This document shows, piece by piece, positions 37,430 through 47,776 of a DNA stretch of 64,000 nt. The stretch's first letter is position 1, and each line of letters opens with the position of its first letter. The DNA is from Mesonia aestuariivivens (GTDB lineage: Bacteria; Bacteroidota; Bacteroidia; Flavobacteriales; Flavobacteriaceae), in contig NZ_JAHWDF010000014.1 in assembly GCF_019311235.1 (NCBI RefSeq), positions 20,499 to 84,498 on the forward strand, in the 5' to 3' direction. The notes under the pieces were generated by a model. It searched no databases, was not told where the DNA came from, and saw nothing but the letters and a program-made list of their open reading frames with translations. The position numbers and the translations under genes were made by a program.

Positions 37430-38509
37430 ATGTTTCATTAGGTTAAATAAAAAATTAGCCGCAACAAAAGGAGTAGTTTCATTATTTTCTATTGCTGTGA
37501 GTTGCTTTTTGAGTTCAGCTTTAATTTTAGGCTGATCATAAAAATTAGCTTTTAAGCGATTGTTAATGGTTTGTAATAGCCAAAATTTATTTTGTTCTTG
37601 CCGCTTATGCTGAAAATAGTTATTTTCTTTCGTTGCTTTTTCATAACTAGAAATCATTTTTTCAATCTCTTCAATTCCTTTATGATGTAGCGCACTCGCT
37701 AATTTTACTTTGGGTCGCCAGCCACTTTCCGTTTCGGGGTAGAGGTGGAGTGCTTTTTTAAATTCAGCTTTGGCTTGTCGCGCAGGTTGTTGGTTTTCGC
37801 CATCTGCTTTATTAATGACGATGGCATCTGCCATCTCCATAATGCCGCGTTTAATGCCTTGTAACTCATCTCCAGCACCCGCTAATTTCAGCAATAAGAA
37901 GAAATCAGTCATGCTATGTACTATGGTTTCACTTTGACCTACACCAACGGTTTCAATTAAAATAGTATCAAAACCTGCGGCTTCACATAAAATAATCGAT
38001 TCTCTTGTTTTTTGAGCAACACCCCCTAAAGAATCTCCAGATGGGGTTGGTCTAATAAAAGCATTTTCTTGCTTTACCAATTCTTCCATCCGGGTTTTAT
38101 CTCCTAAAATACTACCTTGAGATATAGAACTTGAGGGGTCTACTGCCAAAACAGCGACCTTTTTCTCTAAGCCAATTAAATAATTTCCGAAAGCTTCAAT
38201 AAACGTACTTTTTCCAACTCCAGGAACTCCTGTAATTCCTATTCGGATTGATTGATTTGCGTAAGGAAGACATCCTTCAATAATAGCGTTTACATCGTGT
38301 TGATGTTTGGTTTGCTGACTTTCAATTAGCGTGATTGCTCTACTTAACGCAGTTTTATTTCCCTGAATAATCTGTTCAACTAAATTTTCAGGATCAATCT
38401 TTTTCTTTCGAAGGTTTTTAATACGTTCAGCACTTTTAAGGCTAATATTTTTAGCAGGTGAAGTTTCTTGGGCTTCGTTCAATGCGGTATTTATTTTCTT
38501 TTTAGCCAA
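37424..38509 (-). CDS. meaB: Methylmalonyl-CoA mutase-associated GTPase MeaB
   Basis: 361 residues. G3E-family GTPase that protects and loads methylmalonyl-CoA mutase with adenosylcobalamin. Seen: P-loop GITGVPGVGKSTFIEAFG, DPSSSISQGSILGDKTRM (switch I), PTPSGDSLGGVAQKTRE, IETVGVGQSE (switch II) and VINKAD. The mutase genes are not in the window, but a PduO-type cobalamin adenosyltransferase is at 47777-48352, consistent with B12-dependent metabolism. Confidence 0.93.
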   Translation of the reverse strand: MAKKKINTALNEAQETSPAKNISLKSAERIKNLRKKKIDPENLVEQIIQGNKTALSRAITLIESQQTKHQHDVNAIIEGCLPYANQSIRIGITGVPGVGKSTFIEAFGNYLIGLEKKVAVLAVDPSSSISQGSILGDKTRMEELVKQENAFIRPTPSGDSLGGVAQKTRESIILCEAAGFDTILIETVGVGQSETIVHSMTDFFLLLKLAGAGDELQGIKRGIMEMADAIVINKADGENQQPARQAKAEFKKALHLYPETESGWRPKVKLASALHHKGIEEIEKMISSYEKATKENNYFQHKRQEQNKFWLLQTINNRLKANFYDQPKIKAELKKQLTAIENNETTPFVAANFLFNLMKHL

Positions 38510-38606
38510 GTGTGAAATTTATTTAGCACAAATTTATGAATTCATTTTTGAAAAGCACTCATGAACTCTTTATATTGGAAGAGTAAAAAAATAAATTTTA
38601 GACATT

Positions 38607-39038
38607 ATGAAAACACTGTATACCGCAAAAGCAACTGCTGCTGGCGGAAGATCTGGAGAAGTAAAAACAGATGACGGTAAAATAGATAAATCTTTAAGTG
38701 TACCTAAAGGTCTTGGTGGCGATGGAGGTGAAGGGACTAACCCAGAACAACTTTTTGGCGCTGCTTACGCATCTTGCTACGGAAGTGCATTAGAGCTAAT
38801 TGCAGAAAAAGAAGGCGTAGATCTAGGTGATTTTAGTGTAACCGCTTCTGTAAGTATTGGTAAAACTGAAGATGGAGATTTAGATTTAGCGGTAATTTTA
38901 GATTCTTATTTACCAGGGGTAGATGTAGAAACAGGAGAAAAGCTAGTGAATAAAGCTCACGAAGTATGTCCATATTCTAGGGCTACTAGAGATAATATTG
39001 ATGTAACCTTAAATTTATTATTAGACGAAGACGAATAG
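38607..39038 (+). CDS. ohr: Organic hydroperoxide resistance protein Ohr
   Basis: 143 residues, OsmC/Ohr family peroxidase. The two redox cysteines are in YASCYGSALE (about 57) and HEVCPYSRATRDN (about 121), the latter diagnostic of Ohr rather than OsmC. It reduces organic and fatty-acid hydroperoxides using lipoylated proteins. No OhrR gene is adjacent. Monocistronic with a strong hairpin after it. Confidence 0.93.
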   Translation: MKTLYTAKATAAGGRSGEVKTDDGKIDKSLSVPKGLGGDGGEGTNPEQLFGAAYASCYGSALELIAEKEGVDLGDFSVTASVSIGKTEDGDLDLAVILDSYLPGVDVETGEKLVNKAHEVCPYSRATRDNIDVTLNLLLDEDE

Positions 39039-39063
39039 CATTCTTTTAAGAAGTAAATTATAT

Positions 39064-39089
39064 AAAGCCTAAAGTTATCTTTAGGCTTT
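39064..39089. terminator. Bidirectional terminator
   Basis: 11-bp perfect stem AAAGCCTAAAG / CTTTAGGCTTT with a TTAT loop, between convergent ohr and DUF2911 genes. Confidence 0.9.
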
Positions 39090-39096
39090 TTCTTTT

Positions 39097-39663
39097 CTAT
39101 TTCTCAGGTTCTTTAAATGGAATTTTAATTACGCTATGATCCCAAGCTAAATACATAACGTTTATGTTTTGTTGCTGGTCAAAATAAATAGTGAACTGTT
39201 CTACAGTTTTTAGATTTTTGTGGACAGGGAGTTCAAGTGTTAAGACATCATATTTTGGATCTCTAGCTGCTTCTTTGGTGGTTAAATCAATTCCCCAAGT
39301 ATACATTTTTTCATTAAAAATAATTTTCCAAGAATCTTTATTAGGGATGGTCCATAGCGTGTATTTTCCAGATTTTAAGCGTGAACCATCGACTAAAATA
39401 TCTTTATTCACCTCTATGGTGGTCGCTTCATTAGCGCCTGTTCTCCAAACTTGTCCGTAAGGTACTAATTCTCCAAAAATTGCTCTTCCTTTTTTAAACG
39501 GTCTATTGTAAAAAACTTCTACTTTTAAGCTTCCTTGTTGATAATTGGCAGTACCTTCAGGACTATAAGATTTAGTTTCACCTTTCCATAAATTAAAACC
39601 AATAACACCGCCTAATACAATGACCATGAGTATGATGACTGTCCATTTTACCTTTTTACGCAT
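39097..39663 (-). CDS. DUF2911 membrane-anchored protein
   Basis: 188 residues. N-terminal anchor (about 8-24), then a beta-rich domain typical of DUF2911: VEVFYNRPFKKGRAIFGELVPYGQVWRTGANEAT and SGKYTLWTIPNKDSWKIIFN. The family is widespread in Bacteroidota and has no known function. Transcribed alone; nothing in the context adds information. Confidence 0.88.
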   Translation of the reverse strand: MRKKVKWTVIILMVIVLGGVIGFNLWKGETKSYSPEGTANYQQGSLKVEVFYNRPFKKGRAIFGELVPYGQVWRTGANEATTIEVNKDILVDGSRLKSGKYTLWTIPNKDSWKIIFNEKMYTWGIDLTTKEAARDPKYDVLTLELPVHKNLKTVEQFTIYFDQQQNINVMYLAWDHSVIKIPFKEPEK

Positions 39664-39758
39664 AAAATTATTTTTCTGCTAAATTTAAATAATAATTTTT
39701 GCAACATTAGCGATTTTAAGAGGTCTTTATAAATGAATAGCAACTAACCAATATTATT

Positions 39759-40304
39759 TTGTTACAAACAAAACTCATAGAAGCTTGCAAGCGAAATGAT
39801 AGGAAAGCCCAGATGCAACTTTACAATAAATATTGCGATGGGATGTACTATGTAGCATTGCGGTTTTTAAAAAATGCTCATGATGCTGAAGAAGCGATGC
39901 AAGAAGGGTTTATACAAGCCTTTTTAAAATTGCATCAATTTACAGGAGAAGTCACTTTTGGAGCTTGGTTAAAGCGTATCGTTATTAATAAAAGTATTGA
40001 TATGCTGAAAGCAAAGAAGATGAATTTTACCGCTATTAATGAGCAGACTTTAGGGACTGTAGAAGAAGATAATAACTGGTCTATTGGTGATGAAGTGACC
40101 ATAGATTTGGTGAAAAAGGAAATTGAACAATTACCGGAAAAGTATAAGTATCCAGTAATGTTATTTTTAGTAGAAGGTTACGATCACGAAGAGATTTCAG
40201 AAATATTAGGCATTACTGCTGTAAGCTCAAGAACTCTAGTGCATCGTGGAAAGAAAAAATTGCAGAAAAAGTTAAAATCATTTTACCATGGCACAGGATC
40301 TTAG
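39759..40304 (+). CDS. ECF-type RNA polymerase sigma factor
   Basis: 181 residues from a TTG start (no ATG or GTG precedes region 2). Region 2: KYCDGMYYVALRFLKNAHDAEEAMQEGFIQAFLKLHQF; region 4: LPEKYKYPVMLFLVEGYDHEEISEILGITAVSSRTLVHRGKKKLQKKL. Directs transcription of an envelope or stress regulon. The 3' end overlaps the next gene by 17 bp, so it is translated together with a likely membrane partner. Confidence 0.9.
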   Translation: MLQTKLIEACKRNDRKAQMQLYNKYCDGMYYVALRFLKNAHDAEEAMQEGFIQAFLKLHQFTGEVTFGAWLKRIVINKSIDMLKAKKMNFTAINEQTLGTVEEDNNWSIGDEVTIDLVKKEIEQLPEKYKYPVMLFLVEGYDHEEISEILGITAVSSRTLVHRGKKKLQKKLKSFYHGTGS

Positions 40305-40896
40305 AGAAATATTTAAAGAAGAAAGAAAAGGCGTGCAACAAACAAAGATGTTAAACGGTCACGAAAAAAGATTTGAGCAGTTGTTGTCGCAACATATGCC
40401 AGAAGAAGAGAAAAGTGTAACTACAACTCAGTTTTATTGGATGAAAATTGCGGCGGTATTTATACTGGCAGCAGGTATATGCTCTTGGTTTTTATTTCAA
40501 AACCCTAATCATCAAGAGACAGATGCAGTAGTAGAGGCTCATTCAAAAGTACAAGAAAATCAAGCAGAAAAAGAGCTGTATTTGAGCGATGTTTCTCCAG
40601 AATTTAAACAGATTGAAAATTACTATTTAGCAAATATCAATACAGAATTATCACAGTTAACCATTACCCCAGAAAATAAAGATTTAATAGATTCATTTAT
40701 GGTGCAATTGGCTCAACTAGATAAAGAATACCAACGCTTAAATTCAGAAATTAAAGAAACAGGTATTGACGAGCAAACCGTAAGCGCCTTAATTAACAAT
40801 TTAGAGTTGCGTTTAGATCTTTTGTTTAAACTAAAAGATAAATTAAAAGAAATTAAAAAAGAAAATTTAAAAAATATTCAAGGAGAGCAAATTTAA
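40288..40896 (+). CDS. Single-span membrane protein, probable anti-sigma factor
   Basis: 202 residues. Cytoplasmic N-terminus (1-48), one span (about 51-68: MKIAAVFILAAGICSWFLF), and a helical extracytoplasmic part (coiled coil about 150-195, LELRLDLLFKLKDKLKEIKKE). No zinc anti-sigma motif is visible. The anti-sigma assignment comes from gene order (17-bp overlap with the sigma gene) and topology. Confidence 0.72.
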   Translation: MAQDLREIFKEERKGVQQTKMLNGHEKRFEQLLSQHMPEEEKSVTTTQFYWMKIAAVFILAAGICSWFLFQNPNHQETDAVVEAHSKVQENQAEKELYLSDVSPEFKQIENYYLANINTELSQLTITPENKDLIDSFMVQLAQLDKEYQRLNSEIKETGIDEQTVSALINNLELRLDLLFKLKDKLKEIKKENLKNIQGEQI

Positions 40897-40902
40897 AAGA
40901 AG

Positions 40903-42378
40903 ATGAAAAAGAAGATTATACAACCCCTTGTAATTGCAATACTACTTTTAGTTCAGACCGTAGTGAATGCTCAGACTGAAGTAAATAAACTTCAAGAATC
41001 ATTTGATGTAGAGAAAGATGTTTTTATAGACTTAAACACAAAAAGAACGCATGTAGTTTTTGAAACCTGGAATAGAGATGAGGTGAAAATAGAAGCTAAA
41101 GTTTTTTCAGATGAATTAGCTAAAGAACAGTTGCAAAAAATTGCAGAATTATGGAAATTAGAAATTTTAGGAAACAGTCATAAAATAGCGATCGCTTCAA
41201 ATGGAATAGAGGCTGGTTTTGGTAGTTTTCCTGAAATGGGAAACCCTATAACAGTGATGAATCTTAATTCAGACATGATAGCTCCCTTTATGAAAAATAT
41301 GGTAGGGCCTATGCTTAAGCAAATGTCTAATCATCCTTTACCGCCAGAATTTGCAGAAGGCTTAAGTAGTTTGAAATTTGATTACGATGCTTATCAAAAG
41401 GAAGGAGAAGCTTATGTAGAACGTTATGAACAAGAAGTAGAGGATAAATTTGGAAAGAATTTTGAAGCTGTAATGCAAGAATGGGGCGGTAGTTTTGAGA
41501 AAGATGCACAAGTTTGGGCAAAACAGTTAGAGCGAAAAATGCAAGCAATGGAACGTAGCGGAGAAATGAAAAAACGAGAAGAAGCTGTTGAAAAAAAAAT
41601 GGAAGAATGGAGCCAAAATTTCACACAACAAATAGAAGCTTGGGCCCAACAATTTGAGGGAAGTCAGGGGAATATGACAAAAACGGTTACTACAACTCCT
41701 AATGGGAAAATTGTAAGTATGCAATACTCTGGCGGCAATAGAATGCCGATGCCTTCGGTAAGAAATGCAGAAGAGAAGGTGAGAAGAACAATAGTGATTA
41801 AAATGCCTAAAAACGCAAAAGTTCATTTAAACGTAAGGCATGGTAATTTAACTTTTGAAGATGATGTAACTAACCTTAGAGGAAACATTGCTCACACTAA
41901 TTTTAAAGCAAAAAATATAAATGGAAAAGAAACAGCGTTAACTATTTCTTATTCTCCTATTTATATTGAAGGTTGGGAACACGGCAGTATAAACACAAGT
42001 TACGTCAAAGATTGCAAAATTGAAAAAGCAAAGAGCATTAAATTATCTTCAAATGCCAGTGATGTAGTAATTGATGAGTTGGAAGAAACAGGTATTATTT
42101 CAGGTTCTTTTGGTGAATTAACCATTAACCATACAGGAGATCACTTTAAACGTTTAGAAATTAATTTAGAAAATAGTGATTTAATATTGAAACTCCCTAG
42201 TTCTTCTTTTAATTTCACCTATAGTGGTTCTCGTAGTGAGGTAAAGTATCCTAGTAAATTAAAAACAAGCGTGATGGATAGTTACGGTAATCAATTAATT
42301 GATGGTTACCATAAATCTAGAAACACCGATAGTAGTATTCGTATTAATGCACGTTTTAGTGATGTGCTTATTCAATAA
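40903..42378 (+). CDS. Secreted DUF4097-like beta-solenoid protein
   Basis: 491 residues. Signal peptide about 1-23 (QTVVNAQ). Residues about 40-70 and 300-490 form short repeated strands (NVRHGNLTFEDDV, IEGWEHGSINTSYVKDCKI, INLENSDLILKLPSS) as in DUF4097 'putative adhesin' domains. A long Glu/Lys/Gln-rich helical insert (about 165-260) separates the two parts, which is unusual. Third gene of the sigma operon, 6 bp after the anti-sigma-like gene; it is probably an envelope component controlled by that sigma factor or a sensor of it. Confidence 0.72.
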   Translation: MKKKIIQPLVIAILLLVQTVVNAQTEVNKLQESFDVEKDVFIDLNTKRTHVVFETWNRDEVKIEAKVFSDELAKEQLQKIAELWKLEILGNSHKIAIASNGIEAGFGSFPEMGNPITVMNLNSDMIAPFMKNMVGPMLKQMSNHPLPPEFAEGLSSLKFDYDAYQKEGEAYVERYEQEVEDKFGKNFEAVMQEWGGSFEKDAQVWAKQLERKMQAMERSGEMKKREEAVEKKMEEWSQNFTQQIEAWAQQFEGSQGNMTKTVTTTPNGKIVSMQYSGGNRMPMPSVRNAEEKVRRTIVIKMPKNAKVHLNVRHGNLTFEDDVTNLRGNIAHTNFKAKNINGKETALTISYSPIYIEGWEHGSINTSYVKDCKIEKAKSIKLSSNASDVVIDELEETGIISGSFGELTINHTGDHFKRLEINLENSDLILKLPSSSFNFTYSGSRSEVKYPSKLKTSVMDSYGNQLIDGYHKSRNTDSSIRINARFSDVLIQ

Positions 42379-42446
42379 AACAGGAAGTAGATTGATAAAG
42401 TTTGGTTTAAGATTGAGTTAAGGTGTATAAACGCCTCCTGTTTTAG

Positions 42447-42478
42447 AAAATGTTTTGCTCGAAAGAGCAAAACATTTT
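42447..42478. terminator. Terminator of the sigma operon
   Basis: 14-bp perfect stem AAAATGTTTTGCTC / GAGCAAAACATTTT with a GAAA tetraloop and a T-run. An in-frame TTG at 42455 lies inside it, which rules out that codon as the start of the M23 gene. Confidence 0.9.
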
Positions 42479-42502
42479 TATTTTTATATTAAAAATAAAT
42501 CC

Positions 42503-43180
42503 ATGCTATTTACAGAATTTTTAAATACGCTTACTTCCCAATTCACACCTATTATTGGAGGTTTTGCAAAAAAGGACTATTTACCTTTAGACCTTTCAGT
42601 CACTAATAAAAGCTTATCGAAGGTAGATGTTACCTCTTCAGCTTCAATGGAGAAATATATTCAACTACAGTTAGATAAACATCAAAAAAAAGTAGCATTT
42701 GGTGGCTATTTAGAAAAAAGAAATCTCTACCGTAGGAGTGAACATTTTGGTAAAGAACACATTCAAGATAGAGATGTACATATAGGGTTAGATTTGTGGG
42801 CAAAAGCTTACACTTCAATCTTTAGTCCTTTAGTGGGCGAGGTGCACAGCTTTCAAAATAATACTAATTTTGGAGATTATGGCCCCACCATTATTTTAAA
42901 ACATAATTTTAATAAGGTTGAATTTTATACGCTTTACGGACACTTAACTTTAGATTCTATAGCCTATTTAAAAGTAGGAACTTCTATTGCAAAAGGACAA
43001 AAAATAGCAGAGCTAGGAAAAGCTGATGTAAATGGCGATTATGCGCCACATTTACATTTTCAAGTCATTAAAAATTTAGCGAATACTATAGGAGATTACC
43101 CTGGAGTGTGTAGTATTGAAAATTTATATTTTTATCAACAAAATTGTCCTAATCCTAACCTGTTGTTAAAACTTACTTAG
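42503..43180 (+). CDS. M23 family (LytM-like) metallopeptidase
   Basis: 226 residues. Zinc ligands in RDVHIGLDLWAKA (HxxxD) and DYAPHLHFQVI (HxH), with FSPLVGEVHSFQNN and YTLYGHLT as usual core strands. No signal peptide is visible, so it is cytoplasmic or exported by another route; intracellular LytM-fold peptidases acting on cell-wall peptides are known. Start ATG 42503. The 3' end overlaps the convergent DUF4199 gene by 8 bp. Confidence 0.85.
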   Translation: MLFTEFLNTLTSQFTPIIGGFAKKDYLPLDLSVTNKSLSKVDVTSSASMEKYIQLQLDKHQKKVAFGGYLEKRNLYRRSEHFGKEHIQDRDVHIGLDLWAKAYTSIFSPLVGEVHSFQNNTNFGDYGPTIILKHNFNKVEFYTLYGHLTLDSIAYLKVGTSIAKGQKIAELGKADVNGDYAPHLHFQVIKNLANTIGDYPGVCSIENLYFYQQNCPNPNLLLKLT

Positions 43181-43655
43181 GCTCTTTTTTTACAAAAATA
43201 GAGACAATGGCAGAAGTTACAATTCCCATCGCTAAGCTAAAAAAGATCCCTTGAATTAAATAAGAATTAAAATTATAGTAAGCTTCTGCGCCTTTTTGGC
43301 TCATTCTACCAGATTCTACAGAATAGGTAATTATATGATGAAAATAATCTGGAGTGATATAATCTGAAATTACAAATTGAACTATAGGGGAAAGAACCGC
43401 TATAAATGCTGAAATAATGGTCCCTGAAATGAGACCTTGTTTCCAAGACATCACTCCATTAAAATCTTTTTCACGCTTATTAATTAAAGCTATTGTGAAA
43501 ATAATAAGATAAGGAATGGCGATCAAATTGGTATAAGCGGCTTGTTTTGAAATCAATTCATCATGCCAGCCCATACTTTTTTCGAAATACATCCATAATA
43601 AGGTGAACATACTGAAGATAATTGCCCATCTAAATTCTATTCTGAATTTTTTCAT
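43173..43655 (-). CDS. DUF4199 four-span membrane protein
   Basis: 160 residues with four hydrophobic segments (about 10-26, 40-57, 74-94, 135-155). RWAIIFSMFTLLWMYFEKSMGWHDE and WKQGLISGTIISAFIAVLSP match the DUF4199 pattern common in Bacteroidota. Function unknown. Confidence 0.82.
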   Translation of the reverse strand: MKKFRIEFRWAIIFSMFTLLWMYFEKSMGWHDELISKQAAYTNLIAIPYLIIFTIALINKREKDFNGVMSWKQGLISGTIISAFIAVLSPIVQFVISDYITPDYFHHIITYSVESGRMSQKGAEAYYNFNSYLIQGIFFSLAMGIVTSAIVSIFVKKEPK

Positions 43656-43738
43656 TTATGATTTTCTTTTAATGGCAGCTAAATTACTAAAACCTCAGTT
43701 ATTTTAAGGGGTATAATTTTCTTTAAATAGTTATCTCA

Positions 43739-43920
43739 TCTATAGCGCGCAACCTAGCGTACCGAAAAACATTTCTAGATATGAGTTGATTGAGATTCCT
43801 CCTATCGTCGGAATGACATTTTTTGAGAGAATGATTTTCATACTGTCATTTAGAGCGCAGCGCAGTGCAGTGAAAATTGTGGGTAATTGAAATTCTTCTT
43901 TTGTTGGAATGATGAACGTT
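43739..43920. repeat. Decayed flavobacterial intergenic repeat (two degenerate copies)
   Basis: The gap 43656-43988 has no gene. It holds two direct copies of a 31-bp unit, 43788-43818 (begins GATTGAGATTCCTCC, ends GGAATGACA) and 43885-43915 (begins AATTGAAATTCTTC, ends GGAATGATGA), differing mainly by transitions. Between them is TGTCATTTAGAGCGCAGCGC. The sense is that of the 'gagatttctC...aATGACA / TGTCATTtcGAGCGcAGc' repeats I recall as common in Bacteroidota genomes. Confidence 0.55.
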
Positions 43921-43936
43921 ATTGGGTTTAAAACAA

Positions 43937-43966
43937 AAAAATCCCAAACATAAAGTTTGGGATTTT
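43937..43966. terminator. Terminator of secA
   Basis: Stem AAAATCCCAAAC / GTTTGGGATTTT with a 5-nt loop, 23 bp beyond the secA stop on the minus strand. Confidence 0.88.
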
Positions 43967-43988
43967 AATAAGTTAACCTGTTTACTAA

Positions 43989-46900
43989 TTAATGTTGGGT
44001 AAGCACCCAAGTTCCATTTTCTAGTAACGGAATAGCTTGTTTATATTTTACAGTTTTAGATGCTCCGTTAGCCACGTTTTTAATGGTTACCTTATCATTA
44101 CGCCCAATTTTTGGTTGGTCTCTTTTAATGGTCTCGGTAACTTGTGGTTGTTGAGGTTGAGTTTGACCGGCTGCTCTCGATTGTGCTGCACGTTCATCTA
44201 TATTTTTAATCTCTTCCTTACGCGTTTCAACTTTTTCTTTTGGAGCTTCTTTTGCTTCTTGAATGTTAGATTGTTGCTGCTGAGGGATTTCTCCTTTAAA
44301 TAAGAAAGAAATTACATCTTTGTTCACTTCACTTAACATTGCTTTAAACAATTCAAAAGCTTCAAATTTATAGATTAGTAAAGGGTCTTTTTGTTCGTGA
44401 ACCGCTAACTGTACACTTTGTTTTAACTCATCCATTTTTCTAAGGTGAGTCTTCCAAGCGTCATCGATAATGGCTAAAGTAATGTTCTTTTCAAAATCTG
44501 TGATGAGCTGTTTTCCTTCTGTTTCGTAAGCCTTTTGTAAATTTGTACCTACATTTAGCGTTTTAGAGCCATCTGAAAAGGGTACGGCAATTCTCTCAAA
44601 TCTAGCACCTTGCTCTTCATATACATTTTTAATTACTGGAAAAGCTAATTCAGCATTACGCTTCATACGTTCCTGGTAATTTTCGTAAGCAACTTCATAA
44701 ACTTTAGCGCTAAGACTTTGAACGCTCATTTTCTCAAATTCTTGCTGCGTAACGGGAGCATCCATAGAGAAATAGCGAATCAGTTCAAACTCAAAGTTTT
44801 TATAATCGCTTGCCATTTTATTGGTTTCTGAAATCGCTTCAGAAATATCAAAAATCATGTTGGCAATATCTACTCTTAGGCGTTCACCATATAGAGCGTG
44901 GTAACGACGCTTGTAGATTACTTCACGCTGAGCATTCATCACGTCATCATATTCTAATAAGCGTTTACGAACCCCAAAGTTATTTTCTTCTACTTTTTTC
45001 TGCGCACGTTCAATAGATTTTGAAATCATTCCGTGTTGAATCACTTCTCCTTCTTCTAATCCCATTCTATCCATTAATTTGGCTATTCTTTCAGAACCAA
45101 ATAAACGCATTAGGTTATCTTCTAGAGAAACGTAGAATTGAGAACTTCCAGGGTCTCCTTGACGACCAGCACGACCTCTTAACTGTCTATCTACACGACG
45201 TGAGTCATGACGTTCGGTGCCAATAATGGCTAAACCTCCGGCTTCTTTTACGGCTTTACTCAATTTAATATCTGTACCACGACCCGCCATATTGGTTGCG
45301 ATGGTAACGATACCCGATTTCCCCGCTTCTTCTACAATATCTGCCTCTTTTTTATGCAGTTTGGCATTAAGTACATTATGCGGTACATTTCTAATTTTAA
45401 GCATTCTACTTAATAATTCAGAAATTTCTACAGAAGTAGTACCAATTAATACTGGACGGCCCGCTTGTGAAAGTTTGGTTACTTCTTCAATAACCGCGTT
45501 GTACTTTTCTCTTTTTGTTTTATAAACTAAATCTTCTTTATCGTTTCTCGCAATGGGGCGATTGGTAGGAATTTCAACTACATCTAATTTGTAGATTTCC
45601 CAAAGTTCACCCGCTTCTGTTACCGCCGTCCCCGTCATTCCTGATAACTTCCCATACATTCTAAAATAGTTCTGTAATGTTACGGTAGCAAAAGTTTGCG
45701 TAGCATCTTCAATTTTAACACTTTCTTTGGCTTCGATCGCTTGGTGAAGACCGTCACTGTAACGACGCCCGTCCATAATACGACCAGTTTGTTCATCTAC
45801 AATTTTCACTTTATTATCCATCACCACATATTCGGTGTCTTTTTCAAATAAAGTGTAAGCTTTAAGTAATTGGCGAAGCGTATGAATACGTTCACTTTTT
45901 ACACTAAAGTCTCTAAAAAGTTCTTCTTTTTTCTCTGCTTCTTCTTCCTTAGGAAGATCTAATTTTTCGATTTTAGAAACTTCAATTCCCATTTCAGGCA
46001 TCACAAAGAAATCAGGATCTTCTTTACCCGAAAGAAATTCTACACCTTTATCGGTTAAGTCTATCTGGTTGCTTTTTTCTTCAATCGTAAAGTATAATTC
46101 TGCATCAATTTTATGCATATCACGATTGTTGTCTTGCATGTATTGGTTCTCTGTTTTTTGAAGTAATTGTCTAATTCCTTCTTCACTTAAGAACTTAATT
46201 AAAGCTTTATTTTTAGGTAAACCACGGTATACTCTTAATAAAAGGAAGCCTCCTTCTTTGGTATCGCCGCTTGCGATTAATTTTTTAGCATCTGCAAGAA
46301 CACCTACTAAATATTTACGTTGTGCTTCTACAATTTTACTTACCTGTGGTTTAAGAGCATCAAATTCATGCACATCTCCTTTAGGAACCGGTCCCGATAT
46401 AATTAAAGGGGTACGCGCATCATCTACTAATACAGAATCGACTTCATCTACAATAGCGTAATTATGTGGGCGCTGTACCAAATCGTTAGGTGAGTGGCTC
46501 ATATTATCACGCAGGTAATCAAAACCAAATTCGTTGTTGGTTCCGTAAGTGATGTCTGCATTATAAGCTTTACGACGTGCCGCAGAGTTAGGACGGTGAT
46601 AATCTACACAATCAACACTCAATCCATGAAATTCAAAAATAGGCGCCATCCAAGCGCTATCACGTTTCGCTAAGTAATCATTAACCGTTACTAAGTGTAC
46701 ACCACGACCGGTTAATGCATTTAAATAGACAGGAAGGGTGGCTACTAATGTTTTTCCTTCACCGGTTTGCATCTCTGCAATTTTACCTTGATGCATGGCT
46801 ACACCACCAATAAGCTGAACGTCGTAATGGATCATATCCCAAGTGACTTCTTTACCAGCAGCATCCCAAGAATTTTTCCAAAGGGCTTTGTCTCCTTCTA

Positions 46901-47345
46901 GCGTTACATTTTCTTTTAAAGCTGAAATTTCTCTATCAAATTCTGAAGCGGTTACTTCTAAAGTTTCATTGTGAGCAAAACGTTTAGCTGTTTCTTTAAC
47001 AGTAGCAAAGGCTTCGGGAAGAATTTCGTTTAAGATTTCTTCAGAAATAGCATAGGCTTCTTCTTTAAGTCCATCTATTTGAGCGTAGATATCTTCTTTC
47101 TCAGCAATATCTTCAGAATCTTCTGCCTTTTGGCGAAGATCTACTATTTGCTGATCTACCGATTGGGTAGCTTCTTTTATTTTTTGTTTAAAAGAAGTAG
47201 TTTTATTTCTTAATTCGTCTAAAGAAAGTTTTTCGAATTCGCTTTCTAAAGCTTTTATTTTGTCGACAATAGGCTGAATGGATTTGACATCCTTTTCAGA
47301 TTTATCTCCAACAAACATTTTTATTACAGAGTCTAAAAAACCCAT
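43989..47345 (-). CDS. secA: Preprotein translocase ATPase SecA
   Basis: 1118 residues, the long Bacteroidota form. Motor domain: [22 protein letters not shown] (Walker A), [36 protein letters not shown] (Walker B), and later [10 protein letters not shown] and [11 protein letters not shown] family-typical insertion lies at about 330-430. The Gln/Glu-rich C-terminal linker ends in [16 protein letters not shown] and lacks the CxCx8CH zinc tail of E. coli SecA. Drives Sec-dependent export, including the many signal-peptide proteins in this window. Confidence 0.98.
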   Translation of the reverse strand: MGFLDSVIKMFVGDKSEKDVKSIQPIVDKIKALESEFEKLSLDELRNKTTSFKQKIKEATQSVDQQIVDLRQKAEDSEDIAEKEDIYAQIDGLKEEAYAISEEILNEILPEAFATVKETAKRFAHNETLEVTASEFDREISALKENVTLEGDKALWKNSWDAAGKEVTWDMIHYDVQLIGGVAMHQGKIAEMQTGEGKTLVATLPVYLNALTGRGVHLVTVNDYLAKRDSAWMAPIFEFHGLSVDCVDYHRPNSAARRKAYNADITYGTNNEFGFDYLRDNMSHSPNDLVQRPHNYAIVDEVDSVLVDDARTPLIISGPVPKGDVHEFDALKPQVSKIVEAQRKYLVGVLADAKKLIASGDTKEGGFLLLRVYRGLPKNKALIKFLSEEGIRQLLQKTENQYMQDNNRDMHKIDAELYFTIEEKSNQIDLTDKGVEFLSGKEDPDFFVMPEMGIEVSKIEKLDLPKEEEAEKKEELFRDFSVKSERIHTLRQLLKAYTLFEKDTEYVVMDNKVKIVDEQTGRIMDGRRYSDGLHQAIEAKESVKIEDATQTFATVTLQNYFRMYGKLSGMTGTAVTEAGELWEIYKLDVVEIPTNRPIARNDKEDLVYKTKREKYNAVIEEVTKLSQAGRPVLIGTTSVEISELLSRMLKIRNVPHNVLNAKLHKKEADIVEEAGKSGIVTIATNMAGRGTDIKLSKAVKEAGGLAIIGTERHDSRRVDRQLRGRAGRQGDPGSSQFYVSLEDNLMRLFGSERIAKLMDRMGLEEGEVIQHGMISKSIERAQKKVEENNFGVRKRLLEYDDVMNAQREVIYKRRYHALYGERLRVDIANMIFDISEAISETNKMASDYKNFEFELIRYFSMDAPVTQQEFEKMSVQSLSAKVYEVAYENYQERMKRNAELAFPVIKNVYEEQGARFERIAVPFSDGSKTLNVGTNLQKAYETEGKQLITDFEKNITLAIIDDAWKTHLRKMDELKQSVQLAVHEQKDPLLIYKFEAFELFKAMLSEVNKDVISFLFKGEIPQQQQSNIQEAKEAPKEKVETRKEEIKNIDERAAQSRAAGQTQPQQPQVTETIKRDQPKIGRNDKVTIKNVANGASKTVKYKQAIPLLENGTWVLTQH

Positions 47346-47422
47346 AGTGGTTATTGTTTTTATTTAAAAATAAGCAAAAAAAAAGCCTCTAGAAGAGACT
47401 TTTACTTATTACTTTTTGTTTT

Positions 47423-47644
47423 TTAATATTCATCCTCATTCCAAAGATAATCTTCATCGGTAGGATAATCTGGCCAAATCTCTTCAATAGAATCGTAGGA
47501 GTCGCCTTCGTCTTCTATAGACTGTAGGTTTTCTACCACCTCTAAAGGGGCACCTGTTCTAATTGCATAATCTATTAACTCGTCTTTCGTAGCTGGCCAT
47601 GGAGCATCGCTTAGGTAAGATGCTAATTCTAAAGTCCAATACAT
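47423..47644 (-). CDS. DUF2795 protein
   Basis: 73 residues. WTLELASYLSDAPWPATKDELIDYAIRTGAPLEVVENLQSI is the DUF2795 domain in its flavobacterial form, followed by an acidic tail (YPTDEDYLWNEDEY). Function unknown, though its place next to secA is, to my memory, common in flavobacteria. A weak hairpin (47384-47402) lies between it and secA. Confidence 0.88.
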   Translation of the reverse strand: MYWTLELASYLSDAPWPATKDELIDYAIRTGAPLEVVENLQSIEDEGDSYDSIEEIWPDYPTDEDYLWNEDEY

Positions 47645-47776
47645 CTTATTGTGTTTTAGTTTTGTGCAAAAATAAATTTTTTGACGTAAAAGTCAAGTAA
47701 AAAATCTATTATTTCATCATTATTTTTAAGAACTTGTTTTTCAGGATAATAAACCCTAATCATTTAGGGGCTAAAG

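Noticed and set aside
42455..42502. TTG start for the M23 peptidase
   Set aside because: It lies inside the perfect terminator hairpin 42447-42478.
44037..46461. Several plus-strand open frames across secA
   Set aside because: They are shadows of the secA frame on the opposite strand, without signals or recognisable domains.
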